Shown here piece by piece: positions 9,301 to 16,770 of a stretch of 64,000 nucleotides of DNA (positions are counted from its first letter, which is position 1; each line of letters starts with the position of its first letter). The stretch covers positions 421,924 through 485,923 of the forward strand of contig NZ_FUWS01000002.1 of assembly GCF_900167435.1 (NCBI RefSeq), read 5' to 3'. A program made the position numbers and the translations under genes. This DNA is from Marinactinospora thermotolerans DSM 45154 (GTDB lineage Bacteria > Actinomycetota > Actinomycetes > Streptosporangiales > Streptosporangiaceae). The notes beneath the pieces are model-generated. The model searched no databases. It worked only from the letters and a program-made list of their open reading frames with translations, and was not told where the DNA came from.

Positions 9301-9423
9301 CTTGCCCGCGCCGGTGGGGCCGTGGATGAGGAACAGGCCCGCCTCGCCGAGCGCGTCGAAGTCGACGGTCTCGGTGCCCGCGAACGGGCCGAACGCCTGC
9401 ATGGTGAGCCGGTGCAGTTTCAT
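6400..9423 (-). CDS. sbcC: SbcC exonuclease subunit (Rad50-like ATPase)
   Basis: Read from ATG at 9423 (MKLHRLTMQAFGPF), the protein has 1007 residues. It forms the SMC-type ATPase of the SbcCD nuclease, which opens hairpins and removes blocked DNA ends. A Walker A, GPTGAGKTS, lies at about 35-43. Two long coiled coils flank a zinc-hook CPVCG at about 522. The C-terminal half has the signature LSGGETF and the Walker B LFIDEGFGTLDEE. The open frame extends upstream to 9603, but that part is arginine- and serine-rich with no similarity, and it overlaps sbcD. The gene follows sbcD by 43 bp, the usual order. Confidence 0.95.
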   Translation of the reverse strand: MKLHRLTMQAFGPFAGTETVDFDALGEAGLFLIHGPTGAGKTSVLDAVCFALYGKVPGAREAAKSPRSNHAPPHLAPEVTCELTIRGRRLSITRSPQWERPKKRGSGTTVEKPRIAVSEYTGQGWRGVTTRIDEAAQFIDELLGLSREQFCQIVLLPQGEFARFLRASASERRRALERLFATEAFGDVEKWLAEHARELGRAATAAETAVRRVADLIADRCGARAPVPEEPDDLVPWAAELAGVTLGTARDLERIAADRVRRRDEARHALERARELADLHHRHADAQRREGELSQRGEWRSALDAELRAAERAAPVIPLLDALDQRRGQVRKAELDLAQRVPLIEGLAGLPAALSRDGLLAPADPASSTRAETLLGAAERDRRDEIAQLEHLRGNAGRLAGLRDSIAADTARIERVETELGQVTAHLDRIPERRTALDQALTKARERALPRESASEAVRAAQARLTAVLSCERLADELDVAARRREAAVDAAQRSRDRLQEIRERRIAGMAAELAAGLVTGAPCPVCGSADHPAPASGEEGRPSRRDEEEAQRAFDTAAAERVAAESAAASVAERLAAARSAAEGMDAAQARELVARREAALAEIDGAAEEARRLADELAALDTETERARVREGELGRELARLRERVEVGERDAARLAAELDAARGDDPDLAARISRLSDEAGLLESVSRALRARLVAVEELTAAEQEARAAVAAAGFDDAGEVRAAARDAARKRDLAERARAYDDELAAVRSVLADPALVAARRLPPPDLAALGAAAEAAEEAARYTLAWHDRLEERAARLADLRAELDAELDRSRPARHRHAVAERLSRLASGTSGDNREHVPLSSYVLAARLEQVVAAANDRLHRMSDARYELRHTVDKVAGDRSRSGGGLGLLVIDAWTGQERDPSTLSGGETFITSLALALGLADVAGAEAGGAEIGTLFIDEGFGTLDEETLEEVLEVLDHLRDGGRAVGVVSHVADLRTRITSQLRLVKSSSGSRIAQSG

Positions 9424-9466
9424 CGGCGCCTCGTCGTCGGTGGGGAAGGGGGAAGGGAGGGCGGCG

Positions 9467-10618
9467 TCACCGCGCGGCCTCCTGCGCGCGGACCGCCTCG
9501 AAGGCGCGCTGGAGCAGCCCGCGCTCCTCGGGGGTGGCCGCGCTGCCGCGCGACCAGTCGACGAAGTCCAACGCCAGTTCGATCTCGGAGCGTTCGGCGA
9601 CACGCTCGGCCCAGCGCGGCCCGTCGTCGGGGCGGACCCCCTCGGGGGCGAATTCGAGGTGCAGCGCGTGGGGGAAGCGCGCGCGCAGCCGTTCCATCGG
9701 AGCGGCGGGGCGGACCGGGTCGGTCAACGTGACCTGCACCCAGTGGTCGGTGTAGGTCTCCCACCGGTCCTCTCCGAGCAGCGCGTCGAGGGTGCCGCGG
9801 AGGCGCGCGATGGGACGCGGCACCGGGGCCTCGACGAACTCGGCGGTGACGGCGCCCGCCGCGTCGATGTCGACCAGCCAGCAGCCCTTGACGTGGTGTT
9901 CCTCGGAGAAGGAGTAGGCGAGAGGGGAGCCGCTGTAGCGCACGGTGCCGCCCATGCCCTGTCGGCCGTGCAGGTGTCCCAGCGCCACGTAGTCGACCCC
10001 GGCGAAGACGCCGGCGGGAACGTGGGCGGCGCCGCCCACGCTGATGTCGCGCTCGCTGTCGGAGGGTTCGCCTCCGCTGACGAAGGCGTGGGACAGCACG
10101 ACCGAACGGGTTCCGGCGGGCCGCGTGGCGAGGTCGGCGCGGACGAGGTCCATGGCGTGGCCGAGCGCGGCGGCGTGGCTGCGCTCGGGCAGCCGCCACA
10201 GGTGCCGCACGATCTCGGGTTCGAGGTAGGGGATGCCGTAGAAGGCGACCGGGCCGTGCGCGTCGTCGATGATCACCGGTTCGCCGACACGCTCGGCCGA
10301 GCTGCGCAGGTGGACGCCCGAGGCGTCGATGAGCTCGGTCGCGTAGGCCAGGCGGACCATGGAGTCGTGGTTGCCGCTGATGAGCACGGCGCGCGCGCCG
10401 GTGGCGTGGATACGGCGCAGCGCCTCGCCGAACAGCCGGACGGCGTCCACCGGGGGGAGCGCGCGGTCGTAGAGATCGCCGGCCACGACCACGACGTCGA
10501 CGTGTTCGGCGCGGACGGTCTCGATCAGGTGGTCGACGAACGCCGCCTGCGCGTCGAGCAGGTTCTCCCGGTGGAAGGACCGGCCCAGGTGCCAGTCGGA
10601 GGTGTGCAACAGCCGCAT
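9467..10618 (-). CDS. sbcD: SbcD exonuclease subunit (Mre11-like)
   Basis: From ATG at 10618 the protein has 383 residues. It is the metal-dependent nuclease partner of SbcC. The calcineurin-like phosphoesterase motifs are in order: DWHLG near residue 8, GDLYDR, SGNHDS, and later GHLHGRQ, which together bind two Mn ions. The C-terminal part is the SbcC-binding capping region. The open frame continues upstream to 11095 through the O-methyltransferase gene in another frame, which is not meaningful. It is the first gene of the sbcDC pair. Confidence 0.95.
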   Translation of the reverse strand: MRLLHTSDWHLGRSFHRENLLDAQAAFVDHLIETVRAEHVDVVVVAGDLYDRALPPVDAVRLFGEALRRIHATGARAVLISGNHDSMVRLAYATELIDASGVHLRSSAERVGEPVIIDDAHGPVAFYGIPYLEPEIVRHLWRLPERSHAAALGHAMDLVRADLATRPAGTRSVVLSHAFVSGGEPSDSERDISVGGAAHVPAGVFAGVDYVALGHLHGRQGMGGTVRYSGSPLAYSFSEEHHVKGCWLVDIDAAGAVTAEFVEAPVPRPIARLRGTLDALLGEDRWETYTDHWVQVTLTDPVRPAAPMERLRARFPHALHLEFAPEGVRPDDGPRWAERVAERSEIELALDFVDWSRGSAATPEERGLLQRAFEAVRAQEAAR

Positions 10619-10728
10619 GGTGGACGAGATTACTTCAGGGAGGGCAGGGGGCGGGGGGAGACCGGTGACGCCTGTGGAAGGACGGGGACGGGCGGCCCGG
10701 CGCGCGGAAGGCGCGAGGGGCCGCCGGG

Positions 10729-11388
10729 TCAGCGCCTGCGGGCCAGGGTGAGGCCGTCGCCGATCGGCAGGAGCACCTGCTCCACGCGGTCGTCCGCGTG
10801 GACCCGGGCGTTGAAGTCGCGGATGCCCTGCACGGCCGACGAGGTGACGGACGGGTCGATCACGCGGCCGTGGGAGAAGGTGTTGTCGGCCAGCAGGACG
10901 CCGCCCGGCCGCATCCGGGGCACCAGCTCCTCCCAGTAGGCGACGTAGCCCTCCTTGTCGGCGTCGATGAAGGCGAGGTCGAACCGGGGCTCGCGGGGCA
11001 GGGAGCGCAGCGTCTCGATGGCCGGGCCGATGCGCAGGGTCACCCGGTCGGCGACGCCGGCGCGTTCCCAGTAGCGCCGCGCCACCGCGGTCCACTCCTC
11101 GCTGACGTCACAGGCGAGCAGTCTGCCGTCCTCGGGGAGGCCGCGGGCCAGGCAGATCGAGGAGTAGCCGGTGAAGGTGCCGACCTCCACGGCGTCGCGG
11201 GCACCGCACATCCGGGCCAGCAGGGTCATGAACGTCCCCTGCTCGGGGCCGATCTGCAATCGCGCGCTGGCGGGGAAGAGGCGCTCGGTCTCGGCGGCGA
11301 GGTCGCGCAGGACCTCGTCCACCGGGGAACTGTGCGCCACCAGGTAGTCGTGCAGGGCGGGGCTGAGGTTCTCACTCGTGCGCGTCAC
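10729..11388 (-). CDS. class I SAM-dependent O-methyltransferase
   Basis: This 219-residue protein matches the caffeoyl-CoA-type O-methyltransferase family (methyltransferase family 3). The SAM-binding motif is VEVGTFTGYSS at about 62-72, followed by DGRLLACDVS and the acidic FDLAFIDADKEGY, which supplies the divalent metal ligand. LLADNTFSHGRV and the C-terminal LLPIGDGLTLARR complete the fold. It would transfer methyl to a catechol-like hydroxyl; the substrate cannot be told. It stands alone between the sbcDC genes and an importer operon, all read leftward. Confidence 0.88.
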   Translation of the reverse strand: MTRTSENLSPALHDYLVAHSSPVDEVLRDLAAETERLFPASARLQIGPEQGTFMTLLARMCGARDAVEVGTFTGYSSICLARGLPEDGRLLACDVSEEWTAVARRYWERAGVADRVTLRIGPAIETLRSLPREPRFDLAFIDADKEGYVAYWEELVPRMRPGGVLLADNTFSHGRVIDPSVTSSAVQGIRDFNARVHADDRVEQVLLPIGDGLTLARRR

Positions 11389-11469
11389 CCCGTCAGCCTA
11401 GACCCTCCACCCCCTCCGGCCGGGCCCCTGAGGTGGGGGTTTCGTCCGGAGGGGGAGGGAACACGGCCG

Positions 11470-12234
11470 TCAGGGGGTGGCCGGCGGGGTGGCGGGCAGG
11501 CGGGGGACCGCGTCGCGCAGCCGCCGGGTGTAGGGTTCGCGCGGGTCGTGGAGGACCTGGGCGGTCGGCCCCTCTTCGACGACCCGGCCGGAGCGCAGCA
11601 CCATGGTCCGCTCGCACAGGCGTTCCACGACCGCGAGGTCGTGGGAGATCAGCAGGTAGGCGAGCCGGTGCTCCTCGCGGAGCCGTTCGAACAGTTCCAG
11701 CACACGCGCCTGCACGGTCACATCCAGCGCGCTCGTGGGCTCGTCCAGGACGAGGACGCGGGGCCGCACCGCCAGCGCGCGGGCGATCGCCACACGCTGG
11801 CGCTGCCCGCCCGAGAGCTGGTGCGGGTAGCGGTCGGCGTGCTCGGCGGGCAGGCCGACGTCGGTGAGCAGCTCCACGACCCGCTCGCGTTCGGCGCCGC
11901 GCGGCACCAGCCGGTGGGAGCGCAGCACCTCGGCGATCGCCGTCCCGACCCGCATCCGCGGGCTGAGCGCCCCATCGGTGTCTTGGAGGACGACCTGCAC
12001 CGCGCGCCGGTAGGGCCGCAGCTGGCGCATCGCGAGGACGTCCTCGCCGTCGAAGCGGATCGACCCCGAGGCGACCGGCGCCAGTCGCAGGAGGGCGCGG
12101 CCCAGCGTGGTCTTGCCCGATCCGCTCTCCCCGATCAGGCCGAGGCCGCACGGGCCGTCGGGGAGCCGCAGGCTCACCCGGTCCACGGCCACGGTCCGGC
12201 CGAAACGCACGGTGACGTCCTTGGCCTCAAGCAT
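11470..12234 (-). CDS. ABC importer ATPase, DppF/NikE class, short form (cluster 1)
   Basis: A 254-residue ATPase with Walker [10 protein letters not shown] at about 33-41, signature [15 protein letters not shown], Walker [13 protein letters not shown] and switch histidine in LISHDLAVV. It belongs to the peptide/nickel (PepT) importer class. It lacks the long C-terminal oligopeptide domain with its conserved cysteines that most Opp/Dpp ATPases carry, so in size it resembles nickel-type ATPases. Its start overlaps the preceding ATPase gene by 8 bp. It is the last gene of the leftward importer operon. Confidence 0.9.
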   Translation of the reverse strand: MLEAKDVTVRFGRTVAVDRVSLRLPDGPCGLGLIGESGSGKTTLGRALLRLAPVASGSIRFDGEDVLAMRQLRPYRRAVQVVLQDTDGALSPRMRVGTAIAEVLRSHRLVPRGAERERVVELLTDVGLPAEHADRYPHQLSGGQRQRVAIARALAVRPRVLVLDEPTSALDVTVQARVLELFERLREEHRLAYLLISHDLAVVERLCERTMVLRSGRVVEEGPTAQVLHDPREPYTRRLRDAVPRLPATPPATP

Positions 12235-13030
12235 CGCTGCCCCCTCTCAAGCGCGGCACGGCGGCCAGCAGCTCACGGGTGTAGTCGTGGTGCGGCGCGG
12301 TGACCAGGTCGACGGCGGGACGGTCCTCCAGGATCCGCCCGTCGCGCATCACCGCGATGCGGTCGCAGGTGGAGCCCAGCACGGCGAGGTCGTGGCTGAC
12401 GAACAGCGCGGACACCCCCTCGTCGTCGCGCAGCGAGCGCAACAGCCCGCAGATCTCGTCCTGCACGGTCACGTCGAGGGCGCTGGTGGGTTCGTCGGCG
12501 ATGAGCAGGCGGGCGCCCAGCGCCAGCCCGAGCGCGATGGCCACCCGCTGGAGCTGCCCGCCGGAGAGCTGGTGCGGGTAGCGCTCCAGGTGCTGTTCCT
12601 CCAGGCGGACTTTTGTGACGGCCTCGACGGCCCGGCGCCGCGCGGTCGCCCGGGAGTCGCCGTGCAGGCGCAGCGCGCGCCGCACCGTGGTGCCCACGCG
12701 CAGGACCGGGTTGAACGCCGAGGACGGGTTCTGCGGGATGAGCGCCATGGTGCCCCCGCGCAGCCGTCGCAGCCGCGCCTCGGGGGCGCCGACCAGTTCC
12801 ACCCCGTCCAGGGTGATCGAGCCGGTGACGGTGGCGCCGGAGCGCTGGGACAGTCCCAGGACGGACAGCCCGGTCAGGGATTTGCCGGCGCCGCTCTCGC
12901 CGGCCAGGCCGACGATCTCGCCGGCGCGCACGTCGAGTTCGCCGATGTGGACCTGGGTGCGCGCGCCGAAGCCGATGCGCAGGTCGCGGATGGCCAGCAG
13001 GGGGCCGGAGGTGGTGGGGTTCGCTGTCAT
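12227..13030 (-). CDS. ABC importer ATPase, DppD/NikD class, short form (cluster 1)
   Basis: This 267-residue protein is the partner ATPase. Walker A is GESGAGKSLTG at about 43-53, slightly unusual in having Ser-Leu instead of Ser-Thr after the lysine. The signature is LSGGQLQRVAIALGL, Walker [13 protein letters not shown] and the switch LFVSHDLAVL. It also lacks the C-terminal oligopeptide domain. It starts 5 bp after the upstream permease stop and overlaps the next gene, so translation is probably coupled. Confidence 0.9.
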   Translation of the reverse strand: MTANPTTSGPLLAIRDLRIGFGARTQVHIGELDVRAGEIVGLAGESGAGKSLTGLSVLGLSQRSGATVTGSITLDGVELVGAPEARLRRLRGGTMALIPQNPSSAFNPVLRVGTTVRRALRLHGDSRATARRRAVEAVTKVRLEEQHLERYPHQLSGGQLQRVAIALGLALGARLLIADEPTSALDVTVQDEICGLLRSLRDDEGVSALFVSHDLAVLGSTCDRIAVMRDGRILEDRPAVDLVTAPHHDYTRELLAAVPRLRGGSDA

Positions 13031-13035
13031 CGTCG

Positions 13036-13923
13036 TCAGATCCGGGGCGTGCGTCGAGGGTCGAGACGGTCGCGCAACGCGTCACCGAGCAGGTAGCACA
13101 GTGCCGCGACCAGCATGATCGCCAGGCCGGGGAAGGTGCCGATCCACCAGTGGGTCGCGAAGTAGTTCTGCGACTCCTGCACCATCAGCCCCCAGTCGGG
13201 GGTGGGCGACTGGGCGCCCAGACCGAGGAAGGACAGGCCGGCGGCGACGAGGATGACGCCGCCGATGTCGGTGGAGGCCTGGACCAGCAGCGGGGTCGTG
13301 GCGCTGGGCAGGACGTGACGGGCCAGGATGCGCCACGTGGGCAGGCCCAGCGCCCGGCACGCCTCGATGTGGCGGCGGCCGGCGATCGACGCGGCCTCGC
13401 CGCGCACGAGCCGAGCGTACCAGGGCCACCAGGTCACCGCGAGGGCGATGGTCAGCCCGACCACGCCACGAGGCAGCACCGAGGCGAGCGCGAGCGCCAG
13501 CAGCAGCGCGGGCACCGCGAGGAACACGTCGGTGACGCGCATGAGGACTTCGTCGATCCATCCGCCGAAGTAGCCGGCGACCAGGCCCACGACCAGGCCG
13601 ACGAGCAGGGAGACGAAGACGACGATCAGGGCGATCAGCGGGCCGACACGGGCACCGTAGAGGACCCGGGTGAACACGTCGCGGCCCAGGTGGTCGGTGC
13701 CGAACCAGTGGTCGGCCGAGGGGGGCAGCAGCGCGCGTGAGGTGTCGGTGGCGCCGGTCGCGTCGCCGGGATAGGGGGCCAGCAGCGGGGCGAACAGGGC
13801 GATGAGGGCCAGCAGCGCCAGCAGCGCGGTGATCGTCCAGATCGCGGGCGAACGTCGGAGTATGGCCGGCGTCCGGGCCGAACGGCCGCGCCGGGCGGGA
13901 GGGGAGGCAGGGGTAGTGGTCAC
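13036..13923 (-). CDS. ABC importer permease, DppC class (cluster 1)
   Basis: A 295-residue permease read from GTG at 13923, whose first bases overlap the preceding permease stop by 4 bp. The N-terminus is basic and followed by a first helix (TITALLALLALIALFAPLLAP). The core has HWFGTDHLGRDVFTRVLYGARV and the ATPase-contact loop EACRALGLPTWRILARHVLP, both hallmarks of DppC/OppC. Five further helices follow. It pairs with the DppB-type permease to form the membrane channel. Confidence 0.9.
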   Translation of the reverse strand: MTTTPASPPARRGRSARTPAILRRSPAIWTITALLALLALIALFAPLLAPYPGDATGATDTSRALLPPSADHWFGTDHLGRDVFTRVLYGARVGPLIALIVVFVSLLVGLVVGLVAGYFGGWIDEVLMRVTDVFLAVPALLLALALASVLPRGVVGLTIALAVTWWPWYARLVRGEAASIAGRRHIEACRALGLPTWRILARHVLPSATTPLLVQASTDIGGVILVAAGLSFLGLGAQSPTPDWGLMVQESQNYFATHWWIGTFPGLAIMLVAALCYLLGDALRDRLDPRRTPRI

Positions 13924-14936
13924 CGGAGCCGGATCCGTGGGTCGAGGGCGGCGTGCAGGAGGTCGACGATGAGGTTGGCGGCGATGTAGAGCAGTGCCAC
14001 CAGGAGCGTGACACCGACGATCGCCGGGACGTCGAGGACGGTCGCCGAGGCGGCGGCGTAGCCGCCCAGGCCCGGGTAGTTGAACACCGCCTCGACGAGG
14101 AAGGTGTTGACCAGCGAGGAGCCGAAGATGAGGGCGACGGTCTGCAGGACGGGGTTCCACGACAGGCGCAGCGCGAAGCGGCCCAGCACGGAGCGCTCGC
14201 GAAAGCCCAGGGCGCGCACCATCTGCACGTGGGTCTCGCCGAGGGTGTCCAGGACGCTCGCGCGCACCAGCCGGGCGATGACCGCGACGGGGTAGGCCGC
14301 CACGGCGAGCGCGGGCAGCAGCAGGTGGTCGAAGACGCTGGCGGCCATGGCCCAGTTGCCGGTGAGCAGCGCGTCGACGAGGGACAGGCCGGTGATGCGG
14401 GTGAGCGGGTGCTCGGCGAGCACGGCCTGGTCGTACATGCCGGCCACGGGCAGCAGGCCCAGCCGGGTGGCGAAGAACATCTGGATCAGCAGGGCCAGCC
14501 AGAAGACGGGCATCGACCCGCTGATGACGGCGCCGACGCGCACGACGACGTCGGGCAGCCGGCCCTGCCAGCGGGCGGCGAGCAGGCCGGCCGGGATGCC
14601 GACGAGCAGGCCGATGAGCAGGCCGGCCAGGACGAGCTGGAGGGTGCTGGGCAGCAGGGTGGACAGGTCGTCCAGGACGGGCCGGTGGGTGCGGACCGAG
14701 ATGCCCCAGTCGCCGCGCAGGACGCCGGCGACGTAGTTGACGATCTGCGTGTGCAGGGGATCGTCCAGGCCCAGTTCGGCGCGGACTCGATCGCGCTCGG
14801 CCTGGCTCGCCCGCGGACCGGCCCAGCCGGCCGCGGGGTCGCCGGGCACGACACGGGCGATCACGAAGGTCAGGACGACGACCCCGAAGGCGACGAGCGC
14901 CGACAGGCCGAGCCTGCGGGCCGTGTAGGCGATCAC
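13920..14936 (-). CDS. ABC importer permease, DppB class (cluster 1)
   Basis: This 338-residue permease begins MIAYTARRLGLSALVAFGVV with a first helix and the family motif FVIARVVPGDPA. The cytoplasmic EAA-type loop VQMVRALGFRERSVLGRFALR contacts the ATPase, and VEAVFNYPGLGGYA near the C-terminus is typical of DppB/OppB. About six helices are visible. It is the first membrane gene after the binding protein and is separated from it by a stem-loop. Confidence 0.9.
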   Translation of the reverse strand: MIAYTARRLGLSALVAFGVVVLTFVIARVVPGDPAAGWAGPRASQAERDRVRAELGLDDPLHTQIVNYVAGVLRGDWGISVRTHRPVLDDLSTLLPSTLQLVLAGLLIGLLVGIPAGLLAARWQGRLPDVVVRVGAVISGSMPVFWLALLIQMFFATRLGLLPVAGMYDQAVLAEHPLTRITGLSLVDALLTGNWAMAASVFDHLLLPALAVAAYPVAVIARLVRASVLDTLGETHVQMVRALGFRERSVLGRFALRLSWNPVLQTVALIFGSSLVNTFLVEAVFNYPGLGGYAAASATVLDVPAIVGVTLLVALLYIAANLIVDLLHAALDPRIRLR

Positions 14937-14972
14937 GGGTTCTCCTGGGAGGGGAAAAGGGGGTCGGAAGGG

Positions 14973-15007
14973 GGTCCGGGGCCGCCGGACGGTGACGGCC
15001 CCGGACC
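14973..15007 (-). terminator. stem-loop between binding-protein and permease genes
   Basis: Arms 14973-14984 (ggtccggggccg) and 14996-15007 are exact 12-bp complements around an 11-base loop. Positioned just after the binding-protein stop, it would partly stop transcription or protect the upstream mRNA, giving more binding protein than permease. Confidence 0.55.
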
Positions 15008-15020
15008 GTTGGGAGGTGGA

Positions 15021-16631
15021 TCAGGCGGGGGAGTAGTCGTAGACGAACGGGACGTTGGCATACATCGGTTCGTCCCGGAATCCCTCGACGGAGGCGCTCA
15101 CCGCGCGCTGGTAGCGCCGGTTGCCCAGGAACAGGGCGGGGGCGTCCTCGTTGAGGATCTCCTGCATCTCGGCGTAGGTCCGTTCCGCGGCCTCGGGGTC
15201 GGTCGCGGTGAGCGGGCCGACCTCGTCGATGAGCTTGTCGAGCTCGGGGTTGGAGTAGTAGGCGAGGTTGAGGAGGATCTCCTCCTCGGTGCGGAAGAGG
15301 TTCTGGTACCACGACAGCGGCTGCGGGTCGTCGGGCCACCAGTACATCAGGAGGATGTCCTGCCGGTCCTCGGGATCGGCCTCCTGGGCCTTGGGCCACT
15401 GGGCCGACTCCCAGGGCAGCCCTTCGATCTGCAGCTCGATGTTGACGCTGGCGAGCTGGGACTGCATGAGGCTGGCCATCGTGGCGACGTCCTCCTCACC
15501 CTCGGTGTAGGTGAGGTTCAGGGTGAGGATCTCGCCGCTGTCGGGACCGTAGCCGGCCTCCTCCAGCAGCTGTTCGGCCCGGTCGGGGTCGTACATCCGC
15601 AGGCCCGGGTCCTCCTGGTGGCCGATCAGTCCTTCGGGGATGACGCCCTCGGACTCGCTGAAGCCGCCGTTGGTGCCCTCGATGAGGGCGTCGTAGTCGA
15701 TCGCGTGCGCGATCGCCTGGCGCACCCGCTTGTCGTCCAGCGGGGGCTTCTCGGTGTTCATCAGACCGAACAGGTTCTGCCACGACGCGGTCTCGATGAC
15801 CTGAAGCGAGGGGTCGTCGTGCATCGGCTCCAGCAGCTGGGTGGGCAGGGCCTGCGCGTAGTGGGCCTCACCGGAGGTGATGAGCTGGGCGGCGGTGGAG
15901 GCCTGCGGGACGACGCGGTAGGCGATCTGCTCGTAGTGCTCGCCCTCCCAGCCGCCCCAGTAGCCCTCGTAGGCGGTGAGGGTGAGTTCGTTCTCCTCGC
16001 CCGGCTTCCACTCCGAGACGGTGTAGGGGCCGGTGCCGTGGGAGGTGGACTCGAAGGCCCCCTCGTTCTCGGGCACCTCGTAGATGTAGGCGCCGTAGGC
16101 GGCGGCGCTGATCAGGTCGAGCGGAGCGGCGTGGCTCAGTTTGAACTCGACGGTGCGGTCGTCGGGCGTGGAGATCTCCTCCACCGGGGACCACAGGTAG
16201 GCGGCACCGGCGCCGACCTCGATCGTGCGCTCGATCGCCTTTTTGACCGAGGCGGCGGTCATGGGTTCCCCGGAGTGGAAGGTCACCCCCTCGCGCAGGG
16301 TGAACGTCCAGGTCAACCCGTCGTCGGAGGAGGACCACTCGGTGGCCAGCAGCGGTTCGACCTCACCGCTCTCCGAGTTGTAGCGGGTGAGCGTCTCGTA
16401 CATGTTCGGGAACGCGACGATCTCGTTGGAGTAGGAGGCCGCCGGGTCCCACTCGGTCATGATATCGGTCGTGCTCAGGTAGGTGAAGGTGGTGGAGTCG
16501 GCACTGGTCGAGCCGTAGTCACCAGAGGAGCACCCGGCCGCGGTGATGACGAGGGCGGTGGCCGCGGCCAGGATCGACCGGGCGCCCGCGCGACGTGATC
16601 GGCGGGTGGAGGGGGGAGTGACTGGGGTCAT
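15021..16631 (-). CDS. peptide-type substrate-binding lipoprotein (cluster 1)
   Basis: From ATG at 16631 this is 536 residues with a twin-arginine-rich basic start, a hydrophobic stretch (ILAAATALVITAAG) and a lipobox ending in cysteine at about residue 35 (ITAAGCSS), so it is a membrane-anchored lipoprotein. The body is family-5 solute-binding protein: LATEWSSSDDGLTWTFTLREGVTFHSGEPM, the YEGYWGG segment and DKRVRQAIAHAIDYDALI. Ligands of this family are peptides, nickel chelates or other small compounds. Its neighbours (HyuA-like and DUF917 genes upstream, permeases downstream) suggest a cyclic or modified peptide. The ribosome binding site is weak. Confidence 0.9.
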   Translation of the reverse strand: MTPVTPPSTRRSRRAGARSILAAATALVITAAGCSSGDYGSTSADSTTFTYLSTTDIMTEWDPAASYSNEIVAFPNMYETLTRYNSESGEVEPLLATEWSSSDDGLTWTFTLREGVTFHSGEPMTAASVKKAIERTIEVGAGAAYLWSPVEEISTPDDRTVEFKLSHAAPLDLISAAAYGAYIYEVPENEGAFESTSHGTGPYTVSEWKPGEENELTLTAYEGYWGGWEGEHYEQIAYRVVPQASTAAQLITSGEAHYAQALPTQLLEPMHDDPSLQVIETASWQNLFGLMNTEKPPLDDKRVRQAIAHAIDYDALIEGTNGGFSESEGVIPEGLIGHQEDPGLRMYDPDRAEQLLEEAGYGPDSGEILTLNLTYTEGEEDVATMASLMQSQLASVNIELQIEGLPWESAQWPKAQEADPEDRQDILLMYWWPDDPQPLSWYQNLFRTEEEILLNLAYYSNPELDKLIDEVGPLTATDPEAAERTYAEMQEILNEDAPALFLGNRRYQRAVSASVEGFRDEPMYANVPFVYDYSPA

Positions 16632-16716
16632 GGGTTGTTTCTCGTGGAGGGTCGGGGACAGGAACCGGCAAACAGAACATGCCGGCGTCGCGTGGTGACG
16701 CAACGCCGAAGCCCGC

Positions 16717-16738
16717 CGGCGTACCGTGCGGTACGCCG
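16717..16738 (-). terminator. stem-loop after the hyuA-like gene
   Basis: Exact 10-bp arms cggcgtaccg / cggtacgccg flank a 2-base loop. It lies 33 bp past the hyuA-like stop and upstream of the binding-protein gene, so it probably ends or weakens the DUF917-HyuA transcript before the importer genes. Confidence 0.55.
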
Positions 16739-16770
16739 ACGGGGGAACGGGGGGTGATCCGGGAAACCTT

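Noticed and set aside
9424-9603. N-terminal extension of SbcC
   Set aside because: It overlaps the end of sbcD in another frame and the family start MKLHRLTMQAFGPF is clear at 9423.
7223-10939. A 1238-codon open frame on the plus strand across sbcC and sbcD
   Set aside because: It is the complement of coding sequence, with Arg/Ser/Ala-rich composition and no start context or homology.
13953-16598. An 881-codon open frame opposite the importer genes
   Set aside because: It is antisense to two well-recognised genes; its residues are dominated by Gly, Arg, Val and Glu as expected from GC-rich complements and it matches no family.
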